Shown in pieces: positions 38,081 through 46,416 of a DNA stretch of 64,000 nucleotides. Numbering within the stretch: the first letter of the stretch is position 1; every line of letters begins with the position of its first letter. The translations under genes were made by a program, and so were the position numbers. The notes below the pieces were generated by a model. The model was not told where the DNA came from. It made no database searches and saw only the letters and a program-made list of their open reading frames with translations. This stretch comes from DASUBN01 sp964584665. Its GTDB lineage: Bacteria > Pseudomonadota > Gammaproteobacteria > Natronospirales > REEB76. The stretch lies in assembly GCA_964584665.1 (NCBI GenBank), contig CAZPAO010000010.1, positions 1 through 64,000 on the forward strand, in the 5' to 3' direction.

Positions 38081-38716
38081 TCATGCCGCGAGCCAACCGC
38101 TCAGGGCCGTGACGGTCGCCGCCAGCACCAGCATGCCTCCCACCACTTGCCCGATGCGCGCCACGGCCGCGGGATTGCGTTCGAGATGCGCGCTGACCGC
38201 GGATGCCAGCAGCGCCACGCTGCCGTAGATGGCGACCTGACAGACGGCGCCTATGCCCCAGAGCACGGCGCCCTGTAACCACAGCGGGCCGTATGCGGGC
38301 CTGAGGAACTGGGGGATCACCGCCAGCGTGAAGAGATAGGCGTTGGCGTTGAGGAGGTTGTTGACCACGCCCTGGCGGAAGGCGACGCGCGGCGGACGGA
38401 TCGCCGCATCGGGTCGCAGCCGCAGCAGCGTCGCTTTCCTGAAGATATTCACGCCGATCCAGGCGAGGTACGCGGCTCCCGCCAGCAGCAGGAGCTTGAA
38501 GGCGGCGGGGTAGAGCGTCAGGAGCACGCTCACGCCCAGCACCGCGGCGGCCATATGGAATACCGCGCCGCTGACGATGCCCGCCACCGCGGCGAGGCCG
38601 CCGCGCCGCCCGCCCGTGAGGGCGCTCGCGAGCACATAGGCCATGTCCATGCCCGGCAGCAGGATCACGCCGAACACAAGCAAGAAATAAACCCACAGCA
38701 TCGCGGACTGGCTCAT
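38081..38716 (-). CDS. LysE/RhtB-family amino-acid exporter (copy 1)
   Basis: The 211-residue protein has six predicted transmembrane segments and the N-terminal family motif (FGVILLPGMDMAYVLASALTGGRRGGLAAVAGI). LysE/RhtB proteins export amino acids such as threonine, homoserine or lysine. I chose the ATG at 38716, preceded by GGAG; the longer frame runs into the palindromic element upstream. The adjacent upstream gene on the same strand encodes a similar protein of identical length, so the pair arose by tandem duplication. The two genes are separated by copy 2 of the palindromic element. Confidence 0.9.
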   Translation of the reverse strand: MSQSAMLWVYFLLVFGVILLPGMDMAYVLASALTGGRRGGLAAVAGIVSGAVFHMAAAVLGVSVLLTLYPAAFKLLLLAGAAYLAWIGVNIFRKATLLRLRPDAAIRPPRVAFRQGVVNNLLNANAYLFTLAVIPQFLRPAYGPLWLQGAVLWGIGAVCQVAIYGSVALLASAVSAHLERNPAAVARIGQVVGGMLVLAATVTALSGWLAA

Positions 38717-38733
38717 GCGGTCTCCAAAAAATG

Positions 38734-38841
38734 GATCTTTTGTCCTCTGGCGGTGTTGCGGCCGGCCTCGCAATCCTCACGTACTGGAAAGTACGCTCCG
38801 GTATGCTCGGCCATCCGCGCCTAGCCAGAGAACAAAATCTC
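38734..38841. repeat. Palindromic intergenic element, copy 2
   Basis: Outer arms at 38734-38751 and 38824-38841 form an 18-base inverted repeat with three mismatches (reading GATCTTTTGTCCTCTGGC from the left). The centre, read on the minus strand, has the core CCGGAGCGTACTT, a short loop, then AGTACGTGAGGATTGC. This matches the core of copy 1 at 9045-9190 almost base for base, while the outer arms differ. It occupies most of the gap between the two LysE/RhtB genes and holds no gene. Confidence 0.75.
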
Positions 38842-38874
38842 TCATTTTTGAGGCGATGTTTGTAGAGGTTTTAT

Positions 38875-39510
38875 TTAAACACCGCGCCAGCCGTCCACGG
38901 CGGTGAACACCGCCACCAGCACGAGCATCGCGCCCACCGCGCGGCTCACGGTCACGCCGGAAGCCGGGTTGCCTTCGAGCCAGCTGCGCACGCTGCCGGC
39001 CGCATAGGCGAGTGGCCCATATACCCCCGCCATGCTGGCGAGGATGATGAGCCACATGACGATGCCCTGGATCCACAGCGGACCGTATTCCGGCCGCAGG
39101 AACTGCGGGAACACTGCCAGCATGAAGAGATAGGCCTTGGGGTTGAGCAGGCAGGTGAGCACGCCCTGGCGGAAGGTGGCCCAGGCGGAGCGCTTGCGGC
39201 CTTCCGGATGCAGGTGGAAGGCGGAAGCGCTCCTCAGTATCGAGAAGCCGATCCAGGCGATGTAGACGGCACCCGCCAGCAGCATGAAGCGGAACGCAGC
39301 GGGATAGAGCTTCAGCAGCACGCTGATGCCGAGCACGCCGGCGATCACGTGGCAGGTGCCGCCGGCCGCCACCCCCGCCAGTGCCATGAAGCCGGACTTG
39401 CGCCCGCCCGCGAGCGCGCTGCCGAGGATGTAGGCCATGTCCAGGCCCGGCAGCAGCATGATGCCGAGCACGAACACGAAGAAGAGCCAGAGATGGCCGT
39501 AGTCGCTCAT
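38875..39510 (-). CDS. LysE/RhtB-family amino-acid exporter (copy 2)
   Basis: The 211-residue protein has six predicted transmembrane segments. Its N-terminus (LGIMLLPGLDMAYILGSALAGGRKSGFMALAGV) and later motifs (FRQGVLTCLLNPKAYLFMLAVFPQFLRPEYGPLW) mirror those of the downstream neighbour (FRQGVVNNLLNANAYLFTLAVIPQFLRPAYGPLW). It is an amino-acid efflux protein by family; the substrate is unknown. An AGGG stretch precedes the ATG. Confidence 0.9.
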   Translation of the reverse strand: MSDYGHLWLFFVFVLGIMLLPGLDMAYILGSALAGGRKSGFMALAGVAAGGTCHVIAGVLGISVLLKLYPAAFRFMLLAGAVYIAWIGFSILRSASAFHLHPEGRKRSAWATFRQGVLTCLLNPKAYLFMLAVFPQFLRPEYGPLWIQGIVMWLIILASMAGVYGPLAYAAGSVRSWLEGNPASGVTVSRAVGAMLVLVAVFTAVDGWRGV

Positions 39511-39624
39511 GGGCAGGTTTCCCTCAACGCCGTTTGCAGCGGCCCATTATCGCCGTCTCGGTCCAGTCGGGTACAGCGCCGCGGAAGGGCGTGAGCGCCA
39601 CGGTGCCTGCGCACGGGAGGGAAG

Positions 39625-39651
39625 CACCGCGGGCCACGGAGGCCCGCGGTG
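39625..39651. repeat. Perfect 11-bp hairpin between a DUF1579-like gene and a LysE/RhtB gene
   Basis: CACCGCGGGCC at 39625-39635 pairs perfectly with 39641-39651 around the loop ACGGA. No T-tract follows on either strand. It could stop transcription from the upstream minus-strand gene only weakly. The loop is similar to the ATGGAT loop in the hairpin series after nadE, so it may be a single unit of that family. Confidence 0.55.
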
Positions 39652-39686
39652 TGAGCGCCGATCGGATCCAGCGCAACGCGGACATC

Positions 39687-40283
39687 TCAATCCTCGTCGC
39701 GGGTCAGGTCGTTGGTGAAGTTGGGTTCCCATGTCTTGCCGCCGTCGGCGGAGAAAGCCTGCTCGAAGTGCGCGGTGATGGGCGAGCCCTTGGGGTTCAC
39801 CGTCCAGGTGTAACGCACCACGATGGGCTTGCCGTCGTAGGTGTCCGGTCCCTCGAACACGCCCACGTTGCCCGTGAACTTGCCCACCACCGAAGTCCCC
39901 ATCTCACCGGGCTGGCTCATGCTGTCCACCCAGTAGATGCGCCACAGGCCCGTCTTGGGGTTGTAGAGCCGGAACGTCAGGCCCACGAAGCCTTTCGCGA
40001 AATAGTCGGTGCGGTACACGTCCTCGTTGCCGATCACGCCCGGCATCGGGTGGGCTTCGCTGTGGGAATCGAACTCCACCCAGTCGTGGGAACCCACGAA
40101 CTTCTTGGGGAGGCGGCGGTTGTGCATCTTCCACTTGCCCATCTCGAAATCGAAGTCATGGGAGCCGTCCCGCATGGCCGGGCCGGCGGTGGCGGCAGGT
40201 GTCTCGGCGTAGACCACGCCGCCGAAGGCCGCGAGCAGCATGACGGTGGCGAACAGGGTCAGGGGTCGGGGAAGCTTCTGCAT
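39687..40283 (-). CDS. Exported DUF1579-like protein of unknown function
   Basis: The 198-residue protein has a signal peptide (about residues 1-26, ending in VVYA) and a predicted beta-rich domain beginning HDFDFEMGKWKMHNRRL. That opening, together with the later Gly/Tyr/Trp-rich segments (TFRLYNPKTGLWRIYWVDS, FEGPDTYDGKPIVVRYTW), resembles DUF1579-type lipocalin-like proteins, often annotated as hypothetical. It may bind a small hydrophobic ligand, but nothing here shows which. It has a good AGGAG Shine-Dalgarno and is divergent from the WYL regulator. Confidence 0.7.
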   Translation of the reverse strand: MQKLPRPLTLFATVMLLAAFGGVVYAETPAATAGPAMRDGSHDFDFEMGKWKMHNRRLPKKFVGSHDWVEFDSHSEAHPMPGVIGNEDVYRTDYFAKGFVGLTFRLYNPKTGLWRIYWVDSMSQPGEMGTSVVGKFTGNVGVFEGPDTYDGKPIVVRYTWTVNPKGSPITAHFEQAFSADGGKTWEPNFTNDLTRDED

Positions 40284-40388
40284 GAGGATCTCCTGGGGTG
40301 TGGCCGGCGGCGGGTGCGGCCGGTGCTGGGCCCACGGTAGGGTTCAATTAGGGCATTTTCCGCCCTGATTATGGGTAGACTGTTTCCC

Positions 40389-41348
40389 ATGGCACATCCC
40401 ACCACCCGCGTGCTGGCGGTCCTCGAACTCCTGCAGACCCATGGGCGCATGAGCGGGGCGGAGCTGGCGCGCCGTCTGGAAGTGGATGGAAGGACGTTGC
40501 GCCGCTACATCAGCGCGCTGGAAGACTTAGGGATACCCATCACCAGCGAGCGGGGACGCTACGGTGCCTACATGCTGGTGGCGGGATTCAAGCTGCCGCC
40601 CATGATGTTCAACGAAGACGAGGCTCTCGCCCTCTCGGTGGGATTGCTTGCTGCGCGCAGTTTGGGGCTGGCGGAAGCGAATGCCGCGGTGGCCAGCGCC
40701 CAGGCCAAGCTCGAGCGGGTGATGCCGGCGAAGCTGAAGCAGCGCATCCGCGCCGTGGACGAGACGGTGGCGCTGGACCTGAGTTCCGCGCCCGCGCCCG
40801 GAAGCAACCAGGCGCTCACGTTGCTGAGCGCCGCGGCGCAGCAGGGACGGCGCGTGCACATGCGCTACCGGTCGTCGAAGGGTGAGGGCAGCGAGCGCGA
40901 CTTCGACCCCTACGGGCTCCTCTATAGGAAGGGTTGCTGGTACGTGGGCGGCCACTGCCACCTGCGCCAGGGCCTGCGCTCATTCCGGCTGGACCGGGTG
41001 GAGGAGGTGACGACGCTGGACACGCATTTCACGCGCCCTCCGGACTTCGATGCGGCTGCGCATCTGGATTTCAGCATCGCCACCCTGCCGCGGGCGACGC
41101 CGGTGGAGGTCCTGCTCAGGACCGACCTCAAGACCGCCATGCTGGAGTTGGGGGAGCACATCGGTCTCTTCGAGCCACACCCCGAAGGTGTGTTGTTCAA
41201 GACCCGCACCGATGGCATCGAGTGGATGGCGCGGCAGCTAGCACGGTTGTCGTTCGGGTTCGTGATCCGGTCTCCTGCGGCACTGGACCAGGCGCTGCAG
41301 CGGCACCTCGCCAAGCTGCTCGCACCGCCGGGGAAACGCGGCAGATAG
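40389..41348 (+). CDS. WYL-domain transcriptional regulator (YafY-like)
   Basis: The 319-residue protein has an N-terminal winged helix (HTH_11, LAVLELLQTHGRMSGAELARRL then VDGRTLRRYISALEDLGIPI) and a WYL domain (about 140-220, VHMRYRSSKGEGSERDFDPYGLLYRKGCWYVGG), followed by a WCX-type C-terminal extension. Such proteins are usually ligand-responsive repressors or activators. I chose the ATG at 40389; an ATG six codons upstream is possible. It is divergent from the DUF1579-like gene and upstream of a cupin gene, either of which may be its target. Confidence 0.9.
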   Translation: MAHPTTRVLAVLELLQTHGRMSGAELARRLEVDGRTLRRYISALEDLGIPITSERGRYGAYMLVAGFKLPPMMFNEDEALALSVGLLAARSLGLAEANAAVASAQAKLERVMPAKLKQRIRAVDETVALDLSSAPAPGSNQALTLLSAAAQQGRRVHMRYRSSKGEGSERDFDPYGLLYRKGCWYVGGHCHLRQGLRSFRLDRVEEVTTLDTHFTRPPDFDAAAHLDFSIATLPRATPVEVLLRTDLKTAMLELGEHIGLFEPHPEGVLFKTRTDGIEWMARQLARLSFGFVIRSPAALDQALQRHLAKLLAPPGKRGR

Positions 41349-41461
41349 ATGCCGTGAAATTACAACAACCAATCCGTGGATTTACAACAAACTCGACGCA
41401 GGCATTGGGCTAACATCTTGTTGCTTTGCAGGCGTCGTGCCCGCTTCCCGGAGGTTTATAT

Positions 41462-41839
41462 ATGAGCGACCCCGCCGTCTTCCCCTACGAGACCCACCTC
41501 GATGTGAAGTTCCAGCCGCTGGAACTCGTGGACCTGGCGCCGCTGATCGATTCGGTCAAGCATCCCTGGTACAACCAGACGCTCGCCAAGGTGAACGGTT
41601 CGGTGGTGCGCCTCGGGGTGATGCAGGGTGAGTACCACTGGCACAAACATGACGACGACGATGAGTTCTTCTACGTGGTGGAAGGCCTCTTCTGCGTGGA
41701 CCTGGAGGACCGGGTGGTGGAATTGAAGCCGCGCCAGGGCTTCACCGTGCCCAAGGGCGTGGTGCACCGCACCCGCGCCCCGGTGCGCTCCATCATCCTC
41801 ATGATCGAGAACGCCGGTATCATCCCCACGGGAGATTGA
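41462..41839 (+). CDS. Small cupin-domain protein
   Basis: The 125-residue protein is a single cupin barrel. The first motif, EYHWHKHDDDDEFFYVVEG (about residues 56-74), supplies the His, His and Glu ligands, and the second, PKGVVHRTRAP, supplies the last His, so a metal site is likely. A strong GGAGG lies seven bases before the ATG, which sits in TATATATG. It is followed three bases later by a DUF1801 gene, so the two form an operon. The function is not predictable; many such cupins are isomerases or sensors. Confidence 0.88.
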   Translation: MSDPAVFPYETHLDVKFQPLELVDLAPLIDSVKHPWYNQTLAKVNGSVVRLGVMQGEYHWHKHDDDDEFFYVVEGLFCVDLEDRVVELKPRQGFTVPKGVVHRTRAPVRSIILMIENAGIIPTGD

Positions 41840-41842
41840 GAG

Positions 41843-42448
41843 ATGGGCAAGAAAGACCCGCGCGTGGACGCCTACATCGCGAAGGCCCAGCCTTTCGCGC
41901 AACCCATCCTGCGCAAGCTGCGCATGCTCATCCACAAAGCCGATCCGGACATCGAGGAGACGGTGAAGTGGGGCATGCCCAGCTTCACCCACGCGGGTAT
42001 CGTCTGCGGCATGGCTGCTTTCAAGCAGCATGCCGCCTTCGGTTTCTGGAAGAGCAAGCTGATACTGGATGGGAAGGGGCGGCCTGCGGACGAGGCCATG
42101 GGCAGCTTCGGCAAGCTCGCCAGCCTCAAGGACCTGCCCAGCGATGCCAAGCTCATCGGCTACATCAAGAAGGCAGTGCGGCTGAACCTGGAGGGGGTGA
42201 AGGTGCCGGGCCGCGCGAAGCGCAAGGCCGTGCCGCTCAAGGTGCCTGCCTATCTCAGCCAGGCCCTGAGGAAGGCCCCCAAGGCCGCCGCCGGCTTCAA
42301 GGCGCTCAGCACCAGCCACCGCAACGAATACGTGGAATGGCTCACCGGCGCCAAACAGGAAGCCACCCGCCTGAAGCGCCTCGCCACCACGCTCGAATGG
42401 CTCGCCGCGGGCAAGAACATGAACTGGCGCTACGAGCGGCGCACCTGA
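41843..42448 (+). CDS. YdeI/DUF1801-family protein
   Basis: The 201-residue protein has an N-terminal DUF1801 domain (about 15-115, with PILRKLRMLIHKADPDIEETVKWGMPSF and FGFWKSKLI) and a C-terminal Lys/Arg-rich helical extension (about 135-200) of the YdeI/OmpD-associated type (STSHRNEYVEWLTGAK, then RLKRLATTLEWLAAGKN). Members are related to frataxin-like iron chaperones of Bacillus (Fra/YdhG), but a role here is not established. It is cotranscribed with the cupin gene upstream. Confidence 0.88.
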   Translation: MGKKDPRVDAYIAKAQPFAQPILRKLRMLIHKADPDIEETVKWGMPSFTHAGIVCGMAAFKQHAAFGFWKSKLILDGKGRPADEAMGSFGKLASLKDLPSDAKLIGYIKKAVRLNLEGVKVPGRAKRKAVPLKVPAYLSQALRKAPKAAAGFKALSTSHRNEYVEWLTGAKQEATRLKRLATTLEWLAAGKNMNWRYERRT

Positions 42449-42530
42449 CGGCGGATTCCCTCCCGGCGTAAAATAGCGCCATCGAGGGCCGGTCTGGTCA
42501 AGACTGAGTCCAAATAGGGGGATCCACGGC

Positions 42531-43688
42531 TTGAACCTCACGGCCCTGCTGCTGCTGTGCCTGCTCATGATGAGCATGCTGATGGGCGTGCTCGTGCTGG
42601 TGGTCGCGCGGGGCGAGCGCAAGTCCGTGGCGTTACGGCTGTGGGGCTGGGGCCTCATCGCCTATGCCGTGGGCATGCTCATCATCATCTCCTCGTTCTT
42701 CTTCCCTTACGACATCACCCAGGTGCTGGGCAACACCGTCATCTCCCTCTCGGCGCTGCTCACTTCCCGCGGCGTGTTCAGGCACGTCCCGGAACGTCCG
42801 GGCTGGCGGCTGGTAGGTGCGGGCCTGGCGCTGGTGGTGCTGATCCTGGTGCTGAACCACGTCTTCTTCGACCACCTCATCATCGACATCGCCGCGCCCA
42901 CCTTCTACGCCACCTTGCTCTACATCGGCGTGTCCTGGCAGCTCATCCGGCGGCCGCCTCCGGCGGCGCGCGCGGCAGCCAACTTCCTGGTCACCACCAT
43001 CCTGCTCACCCTGGTGGTGTGGAATGCGCGCCTGGCGGTGATGTGGATCACGCTCGGCGGCAGTTCCGACACCGGCAAGGTGGATGCGCTGCAGGCGGGA
43101 TTCTCCATCTTCCAGATGCTGCTGGTGGTCTCTTCCACCCTCGGTCTCATGTGGGTGGAGGTGCGCCTCATGGAGGCGGACCTGCGCCGCTCGGCCTTCA
43201 CCGACCTGCTCACGGGCCTGCCCAACCGGCGCGCCATGCACCAGCGCTTCGACGAGGAGGTGGCCCGCTGCCGGCGCCAGCGCCAGACCTTCGGACTGGT
43301 GCTGTTCGACATCGACCTCTTCAAGCAGATCAACGACACCTGCGGCCACTACGTGGGGGACGCGGTGCTGCGCCATATCGCCTCAACCCTCGAGCGCCAC
43401 AAGCGCGGGGAGGACGTGCTGGGCCGCATCGGCGGCGAGGAGTTCCTGGTGATCCTGCCCCAGCATGCACGGGATGAGTGCATCCGCGCCGCCGACCGGC
43501 TGCGCCAGGCGGTGGAAGGTTCCCGCACCCATGACGAGGCCGCCACGCCCACCGCCACCATCAGCGGGGGCGTCGCGGTGTTCCCGGAGGACGGCGATGA
43601 CTGGGATCGCCTCTACATGGCCGCGGACCGGCGCATGTACCGCGCCAAGCGCGCGGGCCGCAATCAGGTCGCGGGCCACGACGACTGA
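42531..43688 (+). CDS. Membrane diguanylate cyclase (GGDEF)
   Basis: The 385-residue protein makes cyclic di-GMP. It has about seven N-terminal transmembrane segments (residues about 1-205), a short linker, and a GGDEF domain (about 220-380) starting at AFTDLLTGLPNRRAM. The active-site loop is GGEEF, which is catalytically competent. An allosteric I-site RxxD (RGED) sits five residues before it, so product inhibition is expected. The start is a TTG at 42531. It has no dedicated sensory domain other than the membrane region and no clear operon partner. Confidence 0.93.
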   Translation: MNLTALLLLCLLMMSMLMGVLVLVVARGERKSVALRLWGWGLIAYAVGMLIIISSFFFPYDITQVLGNTVISLSALLTSRGVFRHVPERPGWRLVGAGLALVVLILVLNHVFFDHLIIDIAAPTFYATLLYIGVSWQLIRRPPPAARAAANFLVTTILLTLVVWNARLAVMWITLGGSSDTGKVDALQAGFSIFQMLLVVSSTLGLMWVEVRLMEADLRRSAFTDLLTGLPNRRAMHQRFDEEVARCRRQRQTFGLVLFDIDLFKQINDTCGHYVGDAVLRHIASTLERHKRGEDVLGRIGGEEFLVILPQHARDECIRAADRLRQAVEGSRTHDEAATPTATISGGVAVFPEDGDDWDRLYMAADRRMYRAKRAGRNQVAGHDD

Positions 43689-43817
43689 CGCCCCGTCATC
43701 TGTCCCGTGGAATGGCCCGTACATCAGGGATTCCGATGGGTCCGTCAGGTTTGAAACATTCCATGCCCGGGAAGGTCTATGCTCTAGCCCACCACGGGGA
43801 TAACAGGGTCCTAATCC

Positions 43818-44690
43818 ATGCGTAAGTCCATGCTGATGATCGCTCTCCTGCTGCCGGCTGCCGCCCTCGCTTCGAAACCGGTGAGCCTGGTGCAGAACGA
43901 GTACGATTTCGCCGCTGACACCGCCAAGCTGGGTGTGCACGACGGGTTCCTGCTCTACCTCGACAAGCAATCCGTCACCTTCGCGCCCAAGCCGGTGAAC
44001 GCCTACGACTACTACGCGGGCCAGAAGCCCGGTTCCACGGTGTTGAAGTGGTACCCCGCCTATGCGCTGGTGGCTGCGTCCGGCGACTACGGCGTGGACA
44101 CGGGCCCGTGGGTGGCTGAATGGAGCAAGGACGGGAAACCGCAGCAAGCCTATGGCGAATGGCTGACCATCTGGTCCAAGGATGCCGGCGGCAAATGGAA
44201 GGCGCTCTACGATGGCGGCATAGGCCATCCGAAGCCGGATGCCCCTGCCAAGGCCTTGGCCCACGATTCCAAGGTACCGCAGATGCCGGCGGTCACCGCC
44301 GCCGTGCCGGCGGAAGATGACGTGCATGACCAGCTGATCCGGGCCGAGACCGTGTTCTCCAACGATGCCGCCAAAAGCCTGCGCTCGGCCTACGACGGCG
44401 GCGGCTCCGACGACATCCGCCTGTTGCTGGAAGACGGCCAGCCCATGCTGGGCAAGGAACTGGCGGATAAGGTGGTGCCTGCCGTGTCATCCGGCCTGGT
44501 ATGGGTGCCGCTGGGCGGCAGCGCCGCCCGTTCGGGCGACCTCGGCTATATCTACGGCATGACCTACAAGACAGCGGATACCGCCCATGTGGCCCCGCAA
44601 GGGACCTACATGCACGTCTGGCGCAAGAGCGTGGACGGCTGGAAACTCATCATCGCTATGGAAAGCCCGCTCCCGGCGGACACCAAATAG
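43818..44690 (+). CDS. Exported protein with two NTF2-like (SnoaL/DUF4440-type) domains
   Basis: The 290-residue protein has a signal peptide (MRKSMLMIALLLPAAALA). Two similar segments follow. One (about 27-140) has an FAADTAKLGVHDGFLLYL opening and ends in WLTIWSKDAGGKWKALYDGG. The other (about 165-285) has a LIRAETVFSNDAAK opening and ends in GTYMHVWRKSVDGWKLIIAME. Both patterns (helix with Asp, then a late W-x-W/K-I strand) suit the NTF2-like fold. No enzymatic function can be assigned. It lies alone between the GGDEF gene and argR. Confidence 0.65.
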   Translation: MRKSMLMIALLLPAAALASKPVSLVQNEYDFAADTAKLGVHDGFLLYLDKQSVTFAPKPVNAYDYYAGQKPGSTVLKWYPAYALVAASGDYGVDTGPWVAEWSKDGKPQQAYGEWLTIWSKDAGGKWKALYDGGIGHPKPDAPAKALAHDSKVPQMPAVTAAVPAEDDVHDQLIRAETVFSNDAAKSLRSAYDGGGSDDIRLLLEDGQPMLGKELADKVVPAVSSGLVWVPLGGSAARSGDLGYIYGMTYKTADTAHVAPQGTYMHVWRKSVDGWKLIIAMESPLPADTK

Positions 44691-44717
44691 CAGGAAGGGC
44701 ACCAAGCCGCTCCGGCA

Positions 44718-45131
44718 TCAGCCGGAGCGGCTCTCCAGGATCCCGCGCACCGTCTCCACGGCCTCGCGCATCTTCTTCTCCGGCGTCACGGCGATGAACA
44801 CCGTGTCGTCACCCGCAAGCGTACCCACCACGCCGTCGATGGCGTGCTCGTCCAGCAGCACCGCCAGGGCCTGGGCGTAGCCGGGGCGCGTCTTGATGAT
44901 CACCAGGTTCGGCGGAGCCGACGACACGGCATAGGCGGGGAGTTCCGTGGGCATGGGCTCCACCCGCTGATAGCGGCCCGCGAGCTTCTGTATCCCCAGC
45001 TTGTTCAGGTGCCGGGACAGGGTCGGCTGCGTGACCTTGTGGCCTTCCTTCTTGAGCAGGTCCAGGAACACCGCCTGGTCCGTCACTTCCCGCTCTTCCG
45101 TCAGTCTCAGGATCGCTTCATCCAGCGTCAT
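44718..45131 (-). CDS. argR: Arginine repressor ArgR
   Basis: ArgR controls arginine synthesis in response to L-arginine. The 137-residue protein has the N-terminal winged helix with the recognition segment VTQPTLSRHLNKLGIQKL (canonical members read TQATVSRDL) and the C-terminal hexamerisation/arginine-binding domain with IDGVVGTLAGDDTVFIAV (canonical GTIAGDDTI). It is divergent from the arginine operon, so it is probably autoregulated and represses argD onward through the shared 115-base region. Confidence 0.94.
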   Translation of the reverse strand: MTLDEAILRLTEEREVTDQAVFLDLLKKEGHKVTQPTLSRHLNKLGIQKLAGRYQRVEPMPTELPAYAVSSAPPNLVIIKTRPGYAQALAVLLDEHAIDGVVGTLAGDDTVFIAVTPEKKMREAVETVRGILESRSG

Positions 45132-45197
45132 GTGTGGCCTCGGTCATGGGGCGGTAAAGATGCATGCATATAGTATTGCATTAAACAGAATTACTGT

Positions 45198-45218
45198 GTA
45201 TATAACAGCATTATATAC
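45198..45218. promoter_or_regulatory. Perfect inverted repeat in the argR-argD divergent promoter; candidate operator
   Basis: GTATATAA at 45198-45205 and TTATATAC at 45211-45218 form a perfect 8-bp inverted repeat with a five-base spacer. It lies midway between argR and argD, in a region much richer in A+T than the rest of the window. It does not match the E. coli ARG box (TGAAT-N4-ATTCA). ArgR is encoded next door, so it is a plausible operator for this organism's ArgR; that is inference. Confidence 0.55.
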
Positions 45219-45246
45219 CATTTAAATCACAATTATTCATACATAG

Positions 45247-46416
45247 ATGCATATTTTTAAGGATTCCCCGCAAAACGAGCCCCTGCCGGCGCTCCTGCCC
45301 ACCTATGCGCCTTATCCGTTCCCGCTGCTCTCGGGCGAAGGGGAGCGGGTGCGGGACGATGCGGGCCGCGACTATCTCGATTTCTACGGCGGCCATTGCG
45401 TGGCCGCCACCGGCCACAGCCACCCGAAGGTGGCTGCCGCCGTGGCCACCCAGGCGCGTGAACTCATCTTCTATTCCGCCGCCGCGCGCCTGCCGGTGCG
45501 GGATGCGGCGGCAGAGGCCCTGGTGGCCTTCGCCCCCGCGCATATCGCATCGGTGTTCTTCTGCAACTCCGGTGCCGAGGCCAACGAGAGCGCCTTGAAG
45601 ATCGCGGCGCAGCTCACGGGCCGCGCGCGCTACACCGCGTTCGCCGGTTCCTTCCATGGCCGCAGCCTCCTGGCCCTCTCGGTCACGGACTCACCCTCCC
45701 TGAAGAAGGGGCTCGAACCTCTGCTGGCCCCGGTGGACTTCCTGCCGTTCGGCGATCTCGCCGCGCTTGCAGGCGCGGACTTCTCCAAGAGCGCAGCGGT
45801 GATCGTCGAGCCTATCCAGTCCATGGCCGGCGTCAGCACCGCATCCCGCGAGTGGTTCCAAGAGCTCTCCGAGAAGTGTCATCGTCAGGGTGCGCTGCTC
45901 ATCTTCGATGAGGTGCAGACCGGCATGGGGCGCTTAGGGACGCCCTTCGCTGCGCAGTTCTACGGCATCGAGCCGGACCTCATGACCCTGGCCAAGGGCA
46001 TCGCCTCCGGCGTGCCCATGGGTGCCCTGCTCATGACGGCGGAAGTGGCGCGCGCGCTCAAGTCCGGCGACCTTGGCAGCACCTTCGGCGGCGGGCCGCT
46101 CGCCTGCGCGGCACTGCTCGCGACGCTCGAAGTCATCCGCGAAGAGAAACTCATGGACAACGCCGCTGCCCAGGCGGCGCGCATCCGCAAGGTCCTCGCG
46201 GGCAGCTTCGTCACGGAAGTGCGGGGCGAAGGCCTGTTGCTGGGCCTGAAGTGCGGCGGGCACGCCTCATCTCTCAAGAAGGAGTTGCAGGAGTCCCGCA
46301 TCCTGGTGGGCGGCTCATCGGATCCGGAAGTACTGCGCCTCATGCCGCCCCTCAGCGTCAGCGCCAGCGCGGTGGAGGCCTTGCTCTCGGTCATCCTCCG
46401 GTCCGGCACGAAGTGA
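45247..46416 (+). CDS. argD: Acyl-ornithine aminotransferase ArgD
   Basis: This PLP-dependent class III aminotransferase converts N-acyl-glutamate semialdehyde to N-acyl-ornithine. The 389-residue protein has YGGHCVAATGHSHPKV, FCNSGAEANESALKIA, SFHGRSL, the PLP-Asp in LLIFDEVQTGMGR and the PLP-Lys in LMTLAKGIASGVPMGA. It heads the arg operon and overlaps argF' by four bases (GTGA). No Shine-Dalgarno sequence is apparent before the ATG, whose leader is AT-rich, so translation may begin on a leaderless or very short leader. The acyl group it accepts (acetyl or succinyl) cannot be read from the sequence. Confidence 0.93.
   Translation: MHIFKDSPQNEPLPALLPTYAPYPFPLLSGEGERVRDDAGRDYLDFYGGHCVAATGHSHPKVAAAVATQARELIFYSAAARLPVRDAAAEALVAFAPAHIASVFFCNSGAEANESALKIAAQLTGRARYTAFAGSFHGRSLLALSVTDSPSLKKGLEPLLAPVDFLPFGDLAALAGADFSKSAAVIVEPIQSMAGVSTASREWFQELSEKCHRQGALLIFDEVQTGMGRLGTPFAAQFYGIEPDLMTLAKGIASGVPMGALLMTAEVARALKSGDLGSTFGGGPLACAALLATLEVIREEKLMDNAAAQAARIRKVLAGSFVTEVRGEGLLLGLKCGGHASSLKKELQESRILVGGSSDPEVLRLMPPLSVSASAVEALLSVILRSGTK

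Noticed and set aside
45160..45252. Classical ARG boxes (TGCAT-type half-sites near 45163-45178 and 45235-45252)
   Set aside because: The half-sites have wrong spacing or asymmetric arms relative to the known box, so I kept only the perfect inverted repeat as an operator candidate.
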